Shown here: positions 49,863 to 59,531 of the stretch, one piece after another | Position numbering within the stretch: position 1 is the first letter of the stretch | Layout: each line of letters begins with the position of its first letter | Assembly (NCBI GenBank): GCA_030066655.1 | Contig: JASJBE010000008.1 | Span: 1 to 64,000, forward strand | Source: Woeseiaceae bacterium | GTDB lineage: Bacteria; Pseudomonadota; Gammaproteobacteria; Steroidobacterales; Woeseiaceae | Reading direction: 5' to 3' | DNA length: 64,000 bases | The notes under the pieces: generated by a model | Database searches by the model: none | What the model saw: only the letters and a program-made list of their open reading frames with translations | Told to the model about the DNA's origin: nothing | Translations under genes and position numbers: made by a program

Positions 49863-51209
49863 ATGGGTGAGGTAACGGAGCGGGACATCGCCGCCAACGC
49901 TGAAACGGAGGCGCTCGTCGCCGCGGCTCTCGATGAGGCGAAACGTCTCGGCGCTACGCAGGCCGAGGTAGCCATCAGCCGCGACAGCGGGCTGTCGGCG
50001 ACGGCTCGGCTGGGCGAAGTCGAGAACCTCGAGTACACCAATGACCGGGGCATGGGAGTTACCGTCTACCGCGACCAACGCAAGGGCAGTGCAAGCACGT
50101 CCGACCTGACGCCCGCGGCCATCAACGAAGCCGTTGCGAAAGCCTGCACGTTCGCGGAACACACCGCTGCCGATGAGTTCGCCGGGCTGGCCGAAGCGGA
50201 CCGACTTTGCACCGACATCCCCGACCTGGACCTGGAGCATGCCTGGTCGATCACCGCCGACGATGCGATCCAGCTGGCGATCAGCTGCGAAGCCGCCGCT
50301 ATGGCCGCGGATGCGCGCATCAGTAACTCGGAGGGCGCGACGGTCTCCAGCAGTCGCGGCGTAAGGGCCTACGGCAACTCCAACGGCTTCTTCGGCGAGT
50401 TCGCAAAGACCAGCCACAGCATCAGCTGCGTCGTTCTCGGCGAGCAGGACGGCGACATGCAGCGCGACTATTACTACAGTGCGGCGCGGGACCCTTCAGA
50501 GCTGGAGGACGCTGATACGATCGGGCGGACCGCGGCGCTTCGTGCGGTCAGTCGACTGGGCGCGAAAAAGATCAAGACCTGTAAGGCTCCGGTCCTGTTC
50601 AAGGCTGAGCTCGCGAGGGGTTTTGTCGGTCACGCGATCGGCGCCATCTCCGGTGGCGCGCAATACCGCAAGTCCTCGTTCCTGCTCGATGCGCTCGGCG
50701 AACAGGTGTTTCCTGCCTGGGTCGATATCGACGAGCGGCCGCACATTCCGAAAGCCCTCGCCAGCGCTCCCTACGACGCCGAAGGCGTGGCGACCTACGA
50801 TCGCAGTATCGTCGCCGGCGGCAAGATCGACGGTTACGTGCTCAGCAGTTACTCGGCCCGCAGACTCGGCATGCAGTCGACGGCAAGCGCAGGCGGGTCG
50901 CAAAATCTCATCGTCTCGTCGAACGATGCCGATCTGCAGTCATTGATCGAGCGCATGGGCACCGGCCTGATCGTCGAGGAACTGATCGGGCAGGGCGTTA
51001 ACGGCGTAACGGGCGACTATTCGCGCGGCGCGGTGGGTCACTGGGTTGAGGACGGCGAGATTGCCTACCCGGTTCACGAGATCACGATCGCCGGCAACCT
51101 GCGCGATCTCTACGGCGCCATCGTCGCCATCGGTGAGGACCGTGATCTTCGGGGCGCGATTCGCTGCGGTTCGTTGTTGATCGGCGAGATGACGATCGCC
51201 GGCAGCTGA
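49863..51209 (+). CDS. pmbA: TldE/PmbA metalloprotease partner
   Basis: Partner of TldD in the TldD/TldE complex, 448 residues (450 in E. coli). It has the same fold as TldD but lacks the HEAVGH zinc motif; the corresponding helix reads 'FKAELARGFVGHAIGAISGGAQY'. The C-terminus 'NLRDLYGAIVAIGEDRDLRGAIRCGSLLIGEMTIAG' is conserved. A good ribosome-binding site (AGAAGGAA) precedes the ATG. It is divergent from darP. Confidence 0.96.
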   Translation: MGEVTERDIAANAETEALVAAALDEAKRLGATQAEVAISRDSGLSATARLGEVENLEYTNDRGMGVTVYRDQRKGSASTSDLTPAAINEAVAKACTFAEHTAADEFAGLAEADRLCTDIPDLDLEHAWSITADDAIQLAISCEAAAMAADARISNSEGATVSSSRGVRAYGNSNGFFGEFAKTSHSISCVVLGEQDGDMQRDYYYSAARDPSELEDADTIGRTAALRAVSRLGAKKIKTCKAPVLFKAELARGFVGHAIGAISGGAQYRKSSFLLDALGEQVFPAWVDIDERPHIPKALASAPYDAEGVATYDRSIVAGGKIDGYVLSSYSARRLGMQSTASAGGSQNLIVSSNDADLQSLIERMGTGLIVEELIGQGVNGVTGDYSRGAVGHWVEDGEIAYPVHEITIAGNLRDLYGAIVAIGEDRDLRGAIRCGSLLIGEMTIAGS

Positions 51210-51213
51210 TCGC

Positions 51214-52554
51214 CTAACTCTCCGGCGCAGCCTGCTCGCGTCGCTCGTCCATGTCGTCCAGCAGGTCCGACAGCGTTCGGGTCCCGACCGTCTTTGCGAT
51301 CGCCATGTCGATGTTCTTGGATAGGGCGTCGACCTCTGTATCCCAGGACGGCGTCACGCGAACCAGGGATTCATCCGTGGTCCTGACGACGGACAGGACG
51401 TCGTCCAGCGTTGTCCGCGCCATTTCGCGTCCCGGTAACAGGTCGTCATCTTCGTTGCAGGTCAGGAGTCCGCCCTGCTCGAGTTTTGCGATCACCGGCG
51501 ACAGCGTCAGCGACGGCAGTCGAAGCTTTCGGCTTAGCGACTCGAGATTGATTTTCTGCCCAGGCTCGCGGAATGCGCTGCCCACCAGCAGCATGACGTT
51601 GAGCGCCATCCGCTCGCGCGTCGAGTTCGACAGCCACGGTTCCTCTCGACCGAGCCGCAGGTAGGCCGGGTTCTGCACGTAGAAGGCGATCTTTGCGCCG
51701 AGCAGCAATACGATCCAGTTCAGGTAGATCCAGAACAGCGTGATGACCGCGATCGCAAAGCCGGCGTATACGGCCTGCGTGCGGGCCGAGTTTACGACAA
51801 ACGCCGTCATCAGCAGGCCGATGCTGGCCCACATGAATCCGCCGGCAAGGCCGCCGATCAGCGCCGACTTCAGTTTGACCTGCGTGTTCGGGATGAAAGC
51901 GTAAAGGAAGGTAAATACGGCGCTGACGAGCAAGTAAGGCGTCAGCTTGCTCGTTGCAACGAACAGCGGACCCACGACTTCATTGTTCAGCAGGAACTGG
52001 ACGAACGAATCGTTTTGCAGGGAGGTCAGCATGCCGAGCGCGATAACGATCACAACCGGCCCGACCAGCAAGACGAACATGTACTCGGTGAAGCGGCGCG
52101 CGAAGCTCCGCGACGCGCCGACGTGCCAGACGAAGTTAAAGCTCTCCTCAATCTTCTGCACCATGGAGACCGCGGTGTAGATGAAGAACGCCAGGCTGAT
52201 ACCGCCGAGCACGCCGCCATTGACGTTACGAACCAGCGTCATGACGTTGTCAGTGATTTCACGTCCCTTCTCGCCGAGCGGCTCGAGGACAAGGTACATC
52301 TGGTCCTCGAGTGCTTCGTGTACGCCGAAGCCCTTCAGGACAGAGAAACTGAAAGCAATCAGCGGCACAACGGACAGCAGCGTCGTGTAAACGAGACTCA
52401 TGCTGCGCATCGTTATCTCGCCGGAAAACAGGTCACGCAGCGTCGCGTACAGGTACCTGAGCAGGATGGCGGCCCAGCGACCGAATGTGCCTGACGCGGG
52501 GAGGTTCTTACCCCAGACCAGTGCATCGATTTTTTGCCTCGGATCGAAGGACAT
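51214..52554 (-). CDS. yihY: YihY/BrkB family membrane protein
   Basis: 446 residues with about six transmembrane helices between residues 30 and 290. The family opening is 'YATLRDLFSGEITMRSMSLVYTTLLSVVPLIAFSFSVLKGFG', with 'FIPNTQVKLKSALIGGLAGGFMWA' and 'VYAGFAIAVITLFWIYLNWIVLLLGAKIAFYVQNP'. The C-terminal 130 residues form a cytoplasmic winged-helix-like extension ('LPSLTLSPVIAKLEQGGLLTCNEDDDLL'). ATG 52554 was chosen over TTG 52578 because the extra residues are not family-like. Historically mislabelled RNase BN. It converges on pmbA with a 4-bp gap. Confidence 0.92.
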   Translation of the reverse strand: MSFDPRQKIDALVWGKNLPASGTFGRWAAILLRYLYATLRDLFSGEITMRSMSLVYTTLLSVVPLIAFSFSVLKGFGVHEALEDQMYLVLEPLGEKGREITDNVMTLVRNVNGGVLGGISLAFFIYTAVSMVQKIEESFNFVWHVGASRSFARRFTEYMFVLLVGPVVIVIALGMLTSLQNDSFVQFLLNNEVVGPLFVATSKLTPYLLVSAVFTFLYAFIPNTQVKLKSALIGGLAGGFMWASIGLLMTAFVVNSARTQAVYAGFAIAVITLFWIYLNWIVLLLGAKIAFYVQNPAYLRLGREEPWLSNSTRERMALNVMLLVGSAFREPGQKINLESLSRKLRLPSLTLSPVIAKLEQGGLLTCNEDDDLLPGREMARTTLDDVLSVVRTTDESLVRVTPSWDTEVDALSKNIDMAIAKTVGTRTLSDLLDDMDERREQAAPES

Positions 52555-52636
52555 CTGCGCGTTCCCGAATGCGATCAACTATTGTAGCGTGGGTCAGAGT
52601 ATAGTTCGCGATCCTTGTTCACGGATTGCTTTGCAA

Positions 52637-53440
52637 ATGGCCCCCGCATACGCGCAAAGAATCGTCTGCCTGACGGAAGAGACAACCGAGACGTTGTACC
52701 TGCTGGGCGAAGAAGCGCGCATCGTCGGCATCTCGGGGTTCACGGTCAGGCCACCGAGGGCGCGCCGGGAGAAGCCGAAAGTTTCCGCGTTTCTGACAGC
52801 GAAAATCGACCGCATTCTCGAACTCGAGCCGGACCTCGTGCTCGGCTTCAGCGATCTGCAGGCCGATATCGCCGCCGAGCTAATCAGGCACGGTGTCCCT
52901 GTTCACGTCTTCAACCATCGCAGCGTGGATGAAATCCTGTCGATGATCTGCACCGTCGGCGCTCTGATAGGCGAACAGCAGAAGGCGGAGGCGCTTGCCG
53001 CGTCGATGACGAAGCACATCGACGAGATTCGGGCAGAGGCAGCCGTTGATAAGAAGCGTCCGCGCGTCTACTTCGAGGAGTGGGATGATCCGCTGTTGAG
53101 CGGGATTCGATGGGTGTCCGAGCTCGTATCGATCGCGGGCGGCGAAGACTGCTTCCCGGAGCTCGCGAGCCAGCCGCTCGGCAAGGACCGCATCATCGCG
53201 GACCCCGGCGAGGTTATCCGCCGCGCGCCCGACATCATCATCGGTTCCTGGTGCGGCAAGAAGTTTCGACCGGAGCGCGTGGCCGAGCGTGACGGATGGC
53301 AGGTCATTCCCGCTGTCGGGGACAAGCAGGTATTCGAGGTCAAATCGGCGTTGATCCTGCAGCCCGGCCCCGCCGCGCTGACCGACGGCCTCGATGCGCT
53401 GAGGGAGATTATCCGAGGCTGGCAGGCGCTACACGCTTAA
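52637..53440 (+). CDS. BtuF-like cobalamin/siderophore-binding protein, no signal peptide
   Basis: 267 residues of the periplasmic-binding ABC transporter fold (Peripla_BP_2): '[28 protein letters not shown]', '[40 protein letters not shown]' and '[29 protein letters not shown]'. The mature fold begins at the N-terminus, with no hydrophobic signal segment after ATG 52637 ('[16 protein letters not shown]'), so export is doubtful; an upstream in-frame extension to 52400 reads into the divergent yihY gene and does not add one. No permease or ATPase is adjacent. It overlaps the convergent purC gene by 12 bp. Confidence 0.85.
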   Translation: MAPAYAQRIVCLTEETTETLYLLGEEARIVGISGFTVRPPRARREKPKVSAFLTAKIDRILELEPDLVLGFSDLQADIAAELIRHGVPVHVFNHRSVDEILSMICTVGALIGEQQKAEALAASMTKHIDEIRAEAAVDKKRPRVYFEEWDDPLLSGIRWVSELVSIAGGEDCFPELASQPLGKDRIIADPGEVIRRAPDIIIGSWCGKKFRPERVAERDGWQVIPAVGDKQVFEVKSALILQPGPAALTDGLDALREIIRGWQALHA

Positions 53441-54313
53441 ACGTTCAAGCGCCTCGCGATACTTGTTCGCCGACTGCTGAAGGATGTCGGCGGGGATGCT
53501 GGGTCCCGGCGCCGTCTTGTCCCAGTCGAGTGTCTCGAGGTAGTCGCGCACGAACTGCTTGTCGTAACTGGACGGGCTGCTGCCAACCTCGTACTGATCC
53601 GCCGGCCAGAACCGGCTCGAGTCCGGCGTCAGTACCTCGTCGATCAGATACAGCTCGCCATCCGCATCCAGGCCAAACTCAAACTTCGTGTCGGCGATGA
53701 TGATGCCTCGCTCAATGGCGTAACGAGCGGCGCGCTCGTAAACCCGGACGGACGTCTCGAGAACCCGGTCAGCAAGGTCTTTCCCGATCATGGACTCGAC
53801 GGTCGCCATGTCGATGTTTTCGTCATGATCGCCGGCCTGTGCTTTCGTCGCCGGCGTAAACAGGGTCTCGGGCAGCTTATCGGCCAGGCGCAGGCCTGCC
53901 GGCAGGTCGATGCCGCAAATCCCGCCACTTTCCTGGTAGTCCTTCCAGCCGGACCCGATCAGGTAGCCCCTGACGACGGCCTCGATGGGCAACGGCGACA
54001 GGCGCCTGACGACCAGCGACCGGCCCTCCAGCTCGCTGGCCAGGACCCGGTCATGGAGCACGTCGCCGATGGGTATGCCGGTCAACTGGTTTGGAATGAT
54101 GTCCCGCATCATCGCGAACCAGAACAGCGAAATCTGCGTCAGGATCTCTCCCTTGCCCGGTACCGGATCGGGCATGATGACGTCGAAGGCAGACAGCCTG
54201 TCCGTCGTCACGATCAGCAGGTGATCGTCATCGACCGCGTAGATGTCGCGGACCTTGCCTCTAGCAATCAACTCGAGTTCTGGAATGCTGGATTCGAAAA
54301 GGGGCGTGCTCAT
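53429..54313 (-). CDS. purC: Phosphoribosylaminoimidazole-succinocarboxamide synthase
   Basis: SAICAR synthetase, 294 residues, of the longer branch of the family (E. coli's is 237). The core is '[55 protein letters not shown]', with '[29 protein letters not shown]' and '[32 protein letters not shown]'. ATG 54313 was chosen over the track's 54481 because residues before '[12 protein letters not shown]' are not part of the fold. It is third in the purine set in this window, unlinked to purEK. Confidence 0.96.
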   Translation of the reverse strand: MSTPLFESSIPELELIARGKVRDIYAVDDDHLLIVTTDRLSAFDVIMPDPVPGKGEILTQISLFWFAMMRDIIPNQLTGIPIGDVLHDRVLASELEGRSLVVRRLSPLPIEAVVRGYLIGSGWKDYQESGGICGIDLPAGLRLADKLPETLFTPATKAQAGDHDENIDMATVESMIGKDLADRVLETSVRVYERAARYAIERGIIIADTKFEFGLDADGELYLIDEVLTPDSSRFWPADQYEVGSSPSSYDKQFVRDYLETLDWDKTAPGPSIPADILQQSANKYREALERLSV

Positions 54314-54413
54314 CGGGACAGTCTTTTCGGTCAATTTTGGATGATCGCCGTTCGTGCAGGGCGTCGCAAGCGCTTTGGCAAGCGCGCGGGCACACGATAC
54401 GATAGGGCGATTG

Positions 54414-55226
54414 ATGCCAGCGGGCGAGTCGGTGTACTGGGGAAAAGTGATAGGGACGGTCGCGGGACTGGCGACAACCAAACCCTGGTTTGCATTGCTT
54501 GGGCTGATTCTCGGCCACCAGTTCGACCGTGGCTTCCAGGCCCGATATCAGTCACTCGACGACAAGATGAACGGTCTTGGGCGACTGCCGGCCGGCTATG
54601 TCCAGATCCTGTTCGAGTCTATGGGCCACCTCGCCAAGTCGGACGGGCGGGTCAGTGAGGATGAGATCCGCGCGGCGCGCAAGGTCATGCATCGACTGGG
54701 CCTGAAACCGGCGCTCGTCAGGAACGCCATTTCCTGGTTCAACGACGGCAAGCGCACCGATTATCCGCTGACCGCCCGGGCTGGCGAGCTGAAACGCCGG
54801 TACGCGAGGCGTAACGACCTGAGACTGCTGTTTTTGCGGCTGCTGATCGAGGTATCCGTGTCGAAGAGCCGCGTTCGGTCCCGGGAACGCTCGCTGATCT
54901 GGTCAGTTTGCGAAGAGCTCGATATCGGCAGGGTCGAACTGGCCCAGATGGAGGCGATGATCAGGGCGCAGAAGGGCTTTCGCCAGTCCCCTGCCGGCCA
55001 TGCCGATCGCGGGCGCGTTGCTGCGGCCTACGCAACTTTAGGTATTGACGCTGCCGCGGATAATGATGAAATCAAAAAAGCCTACCGGCGCCAGATGAAT
55101 CGCTATCATCCGGATAAACTGGCCTCGGAGAATCCCGACGAAGCCGCGCTCGCTGAGGCGCAAAGGAAGACCCGGGAGATCCGTAGCGCTTACGAAATGC
55201 TCAAGGCTCGTCGGTCGATTCGCTAG
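54414..55226 (+). CDS. djlA: DjlA-like co-chaperone with TerB and DnaJ domains
   Basis: 270 residues. ATG 54414 precedes a single membrane segment (about 10-30, '[25 protein letters not shown]'), then a TerB-like helical domain ('[34 protein letters not shown]'), and a C-terminal J-domain ('[42 protein letters not shown]') with the HPD motif. This is the DjlA organisation. The gene is divergent from purC and is followed by rpe after 33 bp. Confidence 0.93.
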   Translation: MPAGESVYWGKVIGTVAGLATTKPWFALLGLILGHQFDRGFQARYQSLDDKMNGLGRLPAGYVQILFESMGHLAKSDGRVSEDEIRAARKVMHRLGLKPALVRNAISWFNDGKRTDYPLTARAGELKRRYARRNDLRLLFLRLLIEVSVSKSRVRSRERSLIWSVCEELDIGRVELAQMEAMIRAQKGFRQSPAGHADRGRVAAAYATLGIDAAADNDEIKKAYRRQMNRYHPDKLASENPDEAALAEAQRKTREIRSAYEMLKARRSIR

Positions 55227-55259
55227 GTGCAACTACAATTAAACGTGCAAGGACATGCT

Positions 55260-55934
55260 GTGACTCCATTAATCGCCCCGTCAATCCTGTCAGCAGACTT
55301 CGCCCGCTTAGGCGACGATGTGCGTGCCGTCCTGGACGCGGGCGCCGATCTGATCCACTTCGACGTCATGGACAATCATTTCGTCCCCAACCTGACGATT
55401 GGTCCGATGATCTGCGAGGCCCTGCGCAAGGACGGCATCGAGGCGCCGATCGACGTCCACCTGATGATCGAACCGGTCGACCGGATTATTCCCGAGTTCG
55501 CCGCCGCAGGCGCCGACTACATCACTTTTCACCCGGAAGCGACACGGCACATCGACCGTTCCCTGTCTCTGGTCCGGGAGAGTGGCTGCAAGGCCGGGCT
55601 CGTGTTCAATCCCGCGACGCCGCTCGACTGCCTGGACTACGTCATGGACAAGGTCGACATGATTTTGCTGATGTCGGTCAATCCGGGTTTCGGCGGACAG
55701 GCCTTCATCCCCAGCGCACTCGACAAGCTGCGCGAGGCGAGGGCGCTGATCGACGAGAGTGGCATGGACATCCGCCTCGAGATCGATGGCGGCGTCAAGG
55801 TGAACAACATTGCCGACATCGCTGCTGCCGGAGCGGACACTTTCGTTGCCGGCTCTGCCATCTTCGGCAGCGACGACTACGCGGCGACGATTGCGGCGAT
55901 GCGCTCAGAAATAGAAAAAGCCGCCGCAAGCTGA
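55260..55934 (+). CDS. rpe: Ribulose-phosphate 3-epimerase
   Basis: Pentose phosphate/Calvin cycle enzyme interconverting ribulose-5-P and xylulose-5-P. The 224-residue TIM barrel has '[45 protein letters not shown]' and '[22 protein letters not shown]', with the metal/acid residues in HFDVMDNHF and '[11 protein letters not shown]'. GTG 55260 with AAGGA 7 nt upstream is preferred to the GTG at 55227. It converges on crp. Confidence 0.96.
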   Translation: MTPLIAPSILSADFARLGDDVRAVLDAGADLIHFDVMDNHFVPNLTIGPMICEALRKDGIEAPIDVHLMIEPVDRIIPEFAAAGADYITFHPEATRHIDRSLSLVRESGCKAGLVFNPATPLDCLDYVMDKVDMILLMSVNPGFGGQAFIPSALDKLREARALIDESGMDIRLEIDGGVKVNNIADIAAAGADTFVAGSAIFGSDDYAATIAAMRSEIEKAAAS

Positions 55935-55947
55935 CGCTCGGGGCGGC
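55920..55947. terminator. Possible bidirectional terminator between rpe and crp
   Basis: GCCGCC-N16-GGCGGC, preceded by GAAAAA and followed by CCTTT, overlaps the rpe stop and lies 29 bp before the convergent crp gene end. The T run is short and the loop long, so this is a weak candidate. Confidence 0.35.
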
Positions 55948-55975
55948 CCTTTCAAAGGCTATGCGCTGACGATCG

Positions 55976-56626
55976 TCAGTTTCGGTTTGGGCGCGCGCCG
56001 TAGACGACAATCGTCTTGCCGCTGGCGGACACCAGCCCCTGCTCCTCGAGCACCTTCAGAACGCGTCCTGCCATCTCGCGCGAACAGCCAACGAGACGCG
56101 ACAGTTCCTGCCTGCTGACCTTGATCTGCATGCCGTCCGGGTGCGTCATCGCGTCCGGTTCGTTGCAGAGGTCCATGATGGCGTGCGCCACTCGGCCCGT
56201 GACGTCGACAAACGCGAGGTCGCCCAATTTGCGATTGGTGCGGTCCAGGCGGGTCGCGAGCTGCGTGGCGAGTTCAAATACGAGGCCGGGGCTCTCGCTC
56301 GCAATCTGGCGGAACCTTGGATAGGTCATCTCGGCGATCTCGCACTCGGTCCGGGTACGAACCCACGCGCTTCGAGTAGGCTGTTCGTAGAACAGGCCCA
56401 TCTCACCGAAGAACTGCCCCTTGTTCAGGTACGCGAGCACCATCTCATTACCGTCTTCGTCCTCGATCATGACTTCTACTGATCCGTCGACAATGTAGTA
56501 AAGAACGTCCGGCAGATCGCCGGCATGAATCATGACGGTTTTTGACGGAACGGTGCGGACGCGGCAATAGCTTAGAAAGCGATTAATCGCCGGTACGTCA
56601 CTCAGTGTTCTTGCGGAAGTCTGCAT
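55976..56626 (-). CDS. crp: CRP/Vfr-type cAMP receptor protein
   Basis: Global transcription factor of 216 residues. The cAMP pocket region 'GEMGLFYEQPTRSAWVRTRTECEIAEMTYPRF' parallels E. coli '[32 protein letters not shown]', with Glu and Arg ligands kept; the T/S pair in the C-helix is T-N here ('RLDRTNRKLGDLAF'). The recognition helix 'SRQELSRLVGCSREMAGRVLKVLEEQGLV' matches Vfr/Clp, and 'DAMTHPDGMQIKV' is conserved. ATG 56626 has GAGGG upstream. A perfect CRP palindrome is at 1367 in this window. Confidence 0.93.
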   Translation of the reverse strand: MQTSARTLSDVPAINRFLSYCRVRTVPSKTVMIHAGDLPDVLYYIVDGSVEVMIEDEDGNEMVLAYLNKGQFFGEMGLFYEQPTRSAWVRTRTECEIAEMTYPRFRQIASESPGLVFELATQLATRLDRTNRKLGDLAFVDVTGRVAHAIMDLCNEPDAMTHPDGMQIKVSRQELSRLVGCSREMAGRVLKVLEEQGLVSASGKTIVVYGARPNRN

Positions 56627-56728
56627 ATAGGATCCCTCGCGCTCTGGCGCCCTCGTTCTCATTATGTTGGCGACGCGTGCCAACGATTCCCCTGACCGTG
56701 TTCCCCCGAACAGCGGCCGATTCTTAGA

Positions 56729-57373
56729 CTATATCCAATAAGCGGTGCGCGTCATAACCTTTGACGTAATAGTCATTAATTTTTTGATGCCTTCGGGCAA
56801 TTCCGCGGCCCCGGCCTCGATAGCATCATGCTCGTGTTCCTCTTCCTCAACGCGCATTTGCTCGATAATCGCGCGACTGCGCTTGTCGTCTCTGGGCAGC
56901 CTCTCGTAGTGACTCTCAAGGTGCTTCACCACCTGCTGCTCCGTTGCTGCGATGAAGCCGAGGCTCCACTTGTCGCCGAGCACGCCGCTCGCAGCGCCCA
57001 TCGCGAACGCACCTGCGTACCAGAACGGGCTTAAGCGGCTGCGGTCCGATTTCAGCTCCCTGAGCCTCTGCTCGCACCACGCGAGGTGATCGAACTCCTC
57101 CTGCGCGGCCTCGTGAATGTGGCTCTCGACAGTGTCCTGGCGGGCTACCGCGGCATGACCTTGGTAAAGACCCTGTGCCGCGATCTCACCGGCGTGATTA
57201 ACCCGCATCAGGCCGGCGGCATGTCGCCTGTCCGAATCGGACAACTCGGCTTCGTCCACGTCTCGGGCAGGATAAGGACGCGCCGGAGAGCCGGCAGGGG
57301 CGGCGACCGTTCGAAGGAAATTGTTGGCCCCGGAGAGCAAGCGATCGAGGCTGGATAATTGGCGTTCTTGCAT
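56729..57373 (-). CDS. coq7: 2-polyprenyl-3-methyl-6-methoxy-1,4-benzoquinone monooxygenase
   Basis: Di-iron ubiquinone biosynthesis hydroxylase, 214 residues, the size of P. aeruginosa Coq7. Metal-binding repeats: 'GLMRVNHAGEIAAQGLYQGHA', 'HEAAQEEFDHLAWCEQRL', 'FIAATEQQVVKHLESHYERL' and 'EEEEHEHDAIEAGA'. ATG 57373 fits the family N-terminus ('MQERQLSSLDRLLSGANNFLRTV'); the track's start is 44 codons upstream. A perfect extended -10 (TGCTATAAT) ends 7 nt before this ATG and no ribosome-binding site is seen, suggesting a leaderless transcript. Confidence 0.94.
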   Translation of the reverse strand: MQERQLSSLDRLLSGANNFLRTVAAPAGSPARPYPARDVDEAELSDSDRRHAAGLMRVNHAGEIAAQGLYQGHAAVARQDTVESHIHEAAQEEFDHLAWCEQRLRELKSDRSRLSPFWYAGAFAMGAASGVLGDKWSLGFIAATEQQVVKHLESHYERLPRDDKRSRAIIEQMRVEEEEHEHDAIEAGAAELPEGIKKLMTITSKVMTRTAYWI

Positions 57374-57380
57374 CCCGCGA

Positions 57381-57389
57381 ATTATAGCA
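57381..57389 (-). promoter_or_regulatory. Extended -10 promoter of coq7
   Basis: On the minus strand TGCTATAAT (TGn plus consensus TATAAT) lies directly upstream of the coq7 ATG, with 7 nt (tcgcggg) between. An extended -10 can work without a good -35, and none is seen here. Predicted transcription starts at or next to the ATG. Confidence 0.6.
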
Positions 57390-57538
57390 ATATTCATGGC
57401 GCGGGCAGCTATATCGACTGGCTCTGCAGGCGATCTCGGAGGTAGCCTCGCTCGCCGACGAGAAGTTATACTCGCGCCGCCGCGTTGGCCATATTTAACC
57501 GACACGAATGCGATCGTGTCCGATCAGGGAATCACATT

Positions 57539-58246
57539 GTGCAAAAGATAACTGTTTTCGCGCTTTGCGCGTTGTTCGCCGGCGGCCTCGCTCAGGCTGA
57601 AGAGGAAAGCCCCTGGTCCGGTAAGGCCTCCCTCGGCTACCTGGCCACGTCCGGCAATACCGAGAACTCGACGCTGAAGTCGGACTTCGAGATCCACTAT
57701 GTCAAGAACAAGTGGGAGCATTCGTTGACGCTGAAGGCTATTCAGGCCAGCGAAGAGAACAATACGACGGCCGAGGCCTATGACGCTGGCTGGAAGAGCG
57801 AGTACAACTTCAGCGAGACCGACTTCCTGTTCGGTCGACTCGACTGGCGAAAGGACCGCTTCAGCGGCTACGACACCCAGTTCTCGCAGACAGCGGGTTA
57901 CGGACGACGCGTCCTGGAAACCGAGCGTCAAGAACTGAATGCCGAGATCGGCGCTGGTGCCAAGCAGTCAGACCTCGCTGATGGGACAACGGTAGAGGAG
58001 TTCATTCTCCGCGGTGGCCTCAATTATCGCTGGGTCTTCAGCGAAAATGCCGAGTTTACTCAGGACCTTAGCGTCGAATCCGGCAGCGACAACACCTATC
58101 TCGAATCTATCTCGGCGGTCAAGGCCAACCTGATTGGCGAGGTGTCGCTGGTGGCCTCGTTCACCGTCAAGAACAACAGCGACGTGCCGGCCGGCAACGA
58201 AAAAACCGACACTTTCACGGCGATCTCGCTCGAATACGCATTCTGA
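57539..58246 (+). CDS. DUF481 outer-membrane beta-barrel protein
   Basis: 235 residues with a signal peptide (MQKITVFALCALFAGGLAQA, cleavage after 'AQA'), then alternating-strand sequence ('GKASLGYLATSGNTENSTLKSDFEIHYVKNKWEHSLTLKAIQ') typical of DUF481 (YdiY-like) barrels and ending with aromatic 'TAISLEYAF', the outer-membrane insertion signature. The start is GTG at 57539 with AGGGA upstream. Divergent from coq7. Its function is unknown. Confidence 0.9.
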   Translation: MQKITVFALCALFAGGLAQAEEESPWSGKASLGYLATSGNTENSTLKSDFEIHYVKNKWEHSLTLKAIQASEENNTTAEAYDAGWKSEYNFSETDFLFGRLDWRKDRFSGYDTQFSQTAGYGRRVLETERQELNAEIGAGAKQSDLADGTTVEEFILRGGLNYRWVFSENAEFTQDLSVESGSDNTYLESISAVKANLIGEVSLVASFTVKNNSDVPAGNEKTDTFTAISLEYAF

Positions 58247-58306
58247 GGCTCGCGGCCGCCGTGGATCGCCGGATCGGCTCTTTGTAAGTCACTGATTTAG
58301 AAAGCA

Positions 58307-58327
58307 TCGGGGCGATGTTTGCCCCGA
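58307..58327 (+). promoter_or_regulatory. Hairpin in the rplM upstream region
   Basis: TCGGGGC-GATGTTT-GCCCCGA forms a perfect 7-bp stem, 157 bp before rplM. The 237-bp gap between the DUF481 gene and rplM is unusually long for a ribosomal operon and probably contains its promoter and a leader. The hairpin could be part of an L13-type autoregulatory leader or a terminator for the DUF481 gene, but there is no T run. Confidence 0.35.
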
Positions 58328-58483
58328 CGTCCGTTCTGGCGCTAAATCGCGGTTTTTGTTTGCAAAGGCCTGCGTACTCAAGTACCATTTCGCGCCTTTC
58401 GCCCATCCGGTGAGGCATGCTCTTGCCCGGCGGGCCGTTGGCCTCCGAGCCAGCACTGACAAAACACCTAACGGATCAAAAGA

Positions 58484-58918
58484 ATGAAGACGTTTTCTGC
58501 AAAGCCAGCAGAGGTACAGCGCGACTGGTTCGTCATAGACGCGACCGGCAAGACGCTCGGCCGCCTGTCGACCGAGATCGCACGCCGACTGCGTGGCAAG
58601 CACAAGCCCGTGTATACGCCGCATGTGGACACCGGCGACTACATCGTTGTCGTCAACGCGGAGAAGATTCGCGTCACCGGAAACAAGCTGACCGACAAGA
58701 TGTACCACCATCACACCGGTTACATCGGCAGCCTGAAGTCGATCTCGCTGGAGAAGCAGCTTGAGAAGGCGCCCGAGCGCGTGCTGCAGGCTTCCGTGAA
58801 GGGCATGCTGCCGCGCGGTCCGCTGGGTCGGCAGATGCTGTCCAAGCTGCGCGTCTTCGCCGGTCCGGAACACCCGCATACGGCGCAGCAGCCCGTACCG
58901 CTGGAAATTAACGCCTGA
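58484..58918 (+). CDS. rplM: 50S ribosomal protein L13
   Basis: 144 residues (142 in E. coli) with '[33 protein letters not shown]' and '[32 protein letters not shown]'. It binds 23S rRNA in the large subunit. It is the first gene of the rplM-rpsI pair, with a 20-bp gap to rpsI. Identity is certain. Confidence 0.98.
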   Translation: MKTFSAKPAEVQRDWFVIDATGKTLGRLSTEIARRLRGKHKPVYTPHVDTGDYIVVVNAEKIRVTGNKLTDKMYHHHTGYIGSLKSISLEKQLEKAPERVLQASVKGMLPRGPLGRQMLSKLRVFAGPEHPHTAQQPVPLEINA

Positions 58919-58938
58919 GTGCGGATGAGAGAATCAGA

Positions 58939-59331
58939 ATGAGTGACAACTTCTACTACGGAACCGGCCGCCGCAAGACTTCAACGGCACGCGTTTTCCT
59001 TCGCGACGGTGGTGGTGACATCAAGGTCAACGACCGCCCGCTGGACGTCTTCTTCGGCCGCAAGACCGCCCAGATGATCGTCCGTCAGCCGCTGGAGCTG
59101 ATGAACCTCGAGAACAAGTTCGACATCACGGTAACGGTGTCTGGCGGCGGTACGACCGGCCAGGCCGGCGCCATCCGCCACGGCCTGACGCGCGCACTGA
59201 TGAAATACGACGAGTCGCTGCGTTCGCCGCTCCGCAAGGCCGGTTTCGTGACCCGCGATGCCCGCGAGGTAGAGCGTAAGAAAGTCGGACTGCGCAAAGC
59301 ACGTCGCGCAACCCAGTACTCCAAGCGCTAA
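58939..59331 (+). CDS. rpsI: 30S ribosomal protein S9
   Basis: 130 residues with '[36 protein letters not shown]' and the basic tail '[18 protein letters not shown]' that reaches the P-site tRNA. Follows rplM, as universally found. Two perfect hairpins lie after its stop. Confidence 0.98.
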   Translation: MSDNFYYGTGRRKTSTARVFLRDGGGDIKVNDRPLDVFFGRKTAQMIVRQPLELMNLENKFDITVTVSGGGTTGQAGAIRHGLTRALMKYDESLRSPLRKAGFVTRDAREVERKKVGLRKARRATQYSKR

Positions 59332-59340
59332 GTTCACACC

Positions 59341-59375
59341 TGCAGCTTACCGGCTGCAAAGCCCTCGAGGAGGGC
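59341..59375 (+). other. Tandem hairpins downstream of rpsI
   Basis: TGCAGC-TTACCG-GCTGCA (59341-59358) and GCCCTC-GAG-GAGGGC (59361-59375) are two consecutive perfect stems after the rpsI stop. There is no T run, so Rho-independent termination is doubtful; they may protect the mRNA 3' end. Confidence 0.5.
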
Positions 59376-59422
59376 AGGCTGTAACGATCGTCAGACACTG
59401 CTGTCATCGACACAGTGAGATT

Positions 59423-59496
59423 TGGGGGATCGTCTAGTGGTAGGACTACGGACTCTGACTCCGTCAACGGGGGTTCGAATCCCTCTCCCCCAGCCA
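59423..59496 (+). tRNA. tRNA-Gln (anticodon CUG)
   Basis: Acceptor stem TGGGGGA/TCCCCCA, D arm 'GTCTAGTGGTAGGAC', anticodon stem ACGGA/TCCGT with loop CTCTGAC (anticodon CTG, decoding CAG), T arm GGGGG-TTCGAAT-CCCTC, discriminator G and encoded CCA. All four arms pair correctly. Its 3' end is inside an extended inverted repeat with the downstream terminator. Confidence 0.96.
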
Positions 59497-59502
59497 AAAA
59501 AT

Positions 59503-59531
59503 ACGGGCCCCAAACGGGGCCCGTTTTTTTT
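59503..59531 (+). terminator. Terminator of tRNA-Gln, within a 27-bp inverted repeat
   Basis: ACGGGCCCC-AAAC-GGGGCCCGTTTTTTTT is a 9-bp stem with a T run. It is the core of a longer inverted repeat (59485-59511 against 59516-59542) with 26 of 27 positions complementary, whose outer part is the tRNA acceptor 3' strand and CCA followed by its inverted copy TGGCTGGGGGAG. Confidence 0.92.
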
